Shown: positions 28,033-28,209 of the stretch, piece after piece
Numbering within the stretch: position 1 is the first letter of the stretch
Layout of the letters: each line of letters starts with the position of its first letter
Source: Mnemiopsis leidyi
Lineage: Eukaryota > Ctenophora > Tentaculata > Lobata > Bolinopsidae
Length of the DNA: 28,209 nucleotides
Direction of reading: 5' to 3'
Assembly: GCA_000226015.1 (NCBI GenBank)
Contig: JH154801.1
Span: 2,931-31,139 of the forward strand
Notes under the pieces: generated by a model
What the model saw: the letters and a program-made list of their open reading frames with translations, nothing else
Told to the model about the DNA's origin: nothing
Databases searched by the model: none
Translations under genes and position numbers: made by a program

Positions 28033-28209
28033 CTGAAAGAACGGGAGTGTGAGCTGTGAAGTTCTGAAAGAACGGGAGTGTGAGCTGTGAAGTGCTGAAA
28101 GAACGGGAGTGTGAGCTGTGAAGTGCTGAAAGAACGGGAGTGAGAGCTGTGAAGTGCTGAAAGAACGGGAGTGTGAGCTGTGAAGTGCTGTAAGAACGGG
28201 AGTGTGAGC
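28033..28209 (-). repeat. 31-bp tandem repeat copying a CFAP44 splice acceptor (5.7 copies to the window edge)
   Basis: Exactly five 31-base units plus 22 bases fill 28033-28209. On the - strand each unit ends in CCCGTTCTTTCAG (TTCTTACAG in the last). The copy at 28033-28045 is the acceptor used for the exon starting at 28032. The array continues beyond the window. Confidence 0.93.

Noticed and set aside
27496-28209. CRISPR-like array
   Set aside because: The repeats are contiguous minisatellites without unique spacers, in an animal intron.

Overview
The window is animal nuclear DNA. It is AT-rich, with short multi-exon genes whose introns follow GT..AG, poly(A) signals after several stops, and typical metazoan families: a cilium/flagellum protein, a scavenger-receptor cysteine-rich (SRCR) secreted protein and a seven-helix receptor. 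An aquatic invertebrate with motile cilia is the best guess (cnidarian-, placozoan- or lophotrochozoan-like). I cannot name the species.

Layout. (1) About 1-5600, + strand: 3' part of an EF-hand gene, running in from before base 1, with one internal exon I could not place. (2) 6281-8066, + strand: a two-exon gene for an unrecognised 493-residue protein. (3) 8530-28032, - strand: the 3' two thirds of a gene I identify as CFAP44 (WDR52/FAP44). Twenty-three exons give 3,321 coding bases in continuous phase (1,106 residues plus stop), from the last WD40 repeats to the C-terminal coiled coil. It converges on gene 2, and the poly(A) signals are about 215 bases apart. (4) Three genes lie inside two large CFAP44 introns. 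A single-exon SRCR secreted protein (11024-12730, same strand as the host) sits in the 4.4-kb intron. A two-exon gene for a signal-bearing, cysteine-rich helical protein (23295-24332) and a divergent rhodopsin-like GPCR (25054-26025), both on the opposite strand, sit in the 5.1-kb intron.

The most unusual property is that minisatellites repeatedly abut exon edges, and several copy the splice site itself. There are six donor copies after the exon ending at 2382, two at 62/128, a decoy acceptor before 1991, a duplicated CFAP44 donor near 17344 and an array of acceptors at 28033-28209. A long CTAAC-rich hexamer array, which looks like a chain of branch-point consensus sites, precedes the acceptor at about 5174. 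A 57-base repeat carrying an in-frame ATG in every copy sits directly 5' of the SRCR start codon. CACGTG is also strongly over-represented, mainly in introns and intergenic DNA.

The genes show no operon-like cooperation. CFAP44 is an axonemal structural protein. The nested genes encode membrane or secreted products and probably only share its open chromatin and introns.
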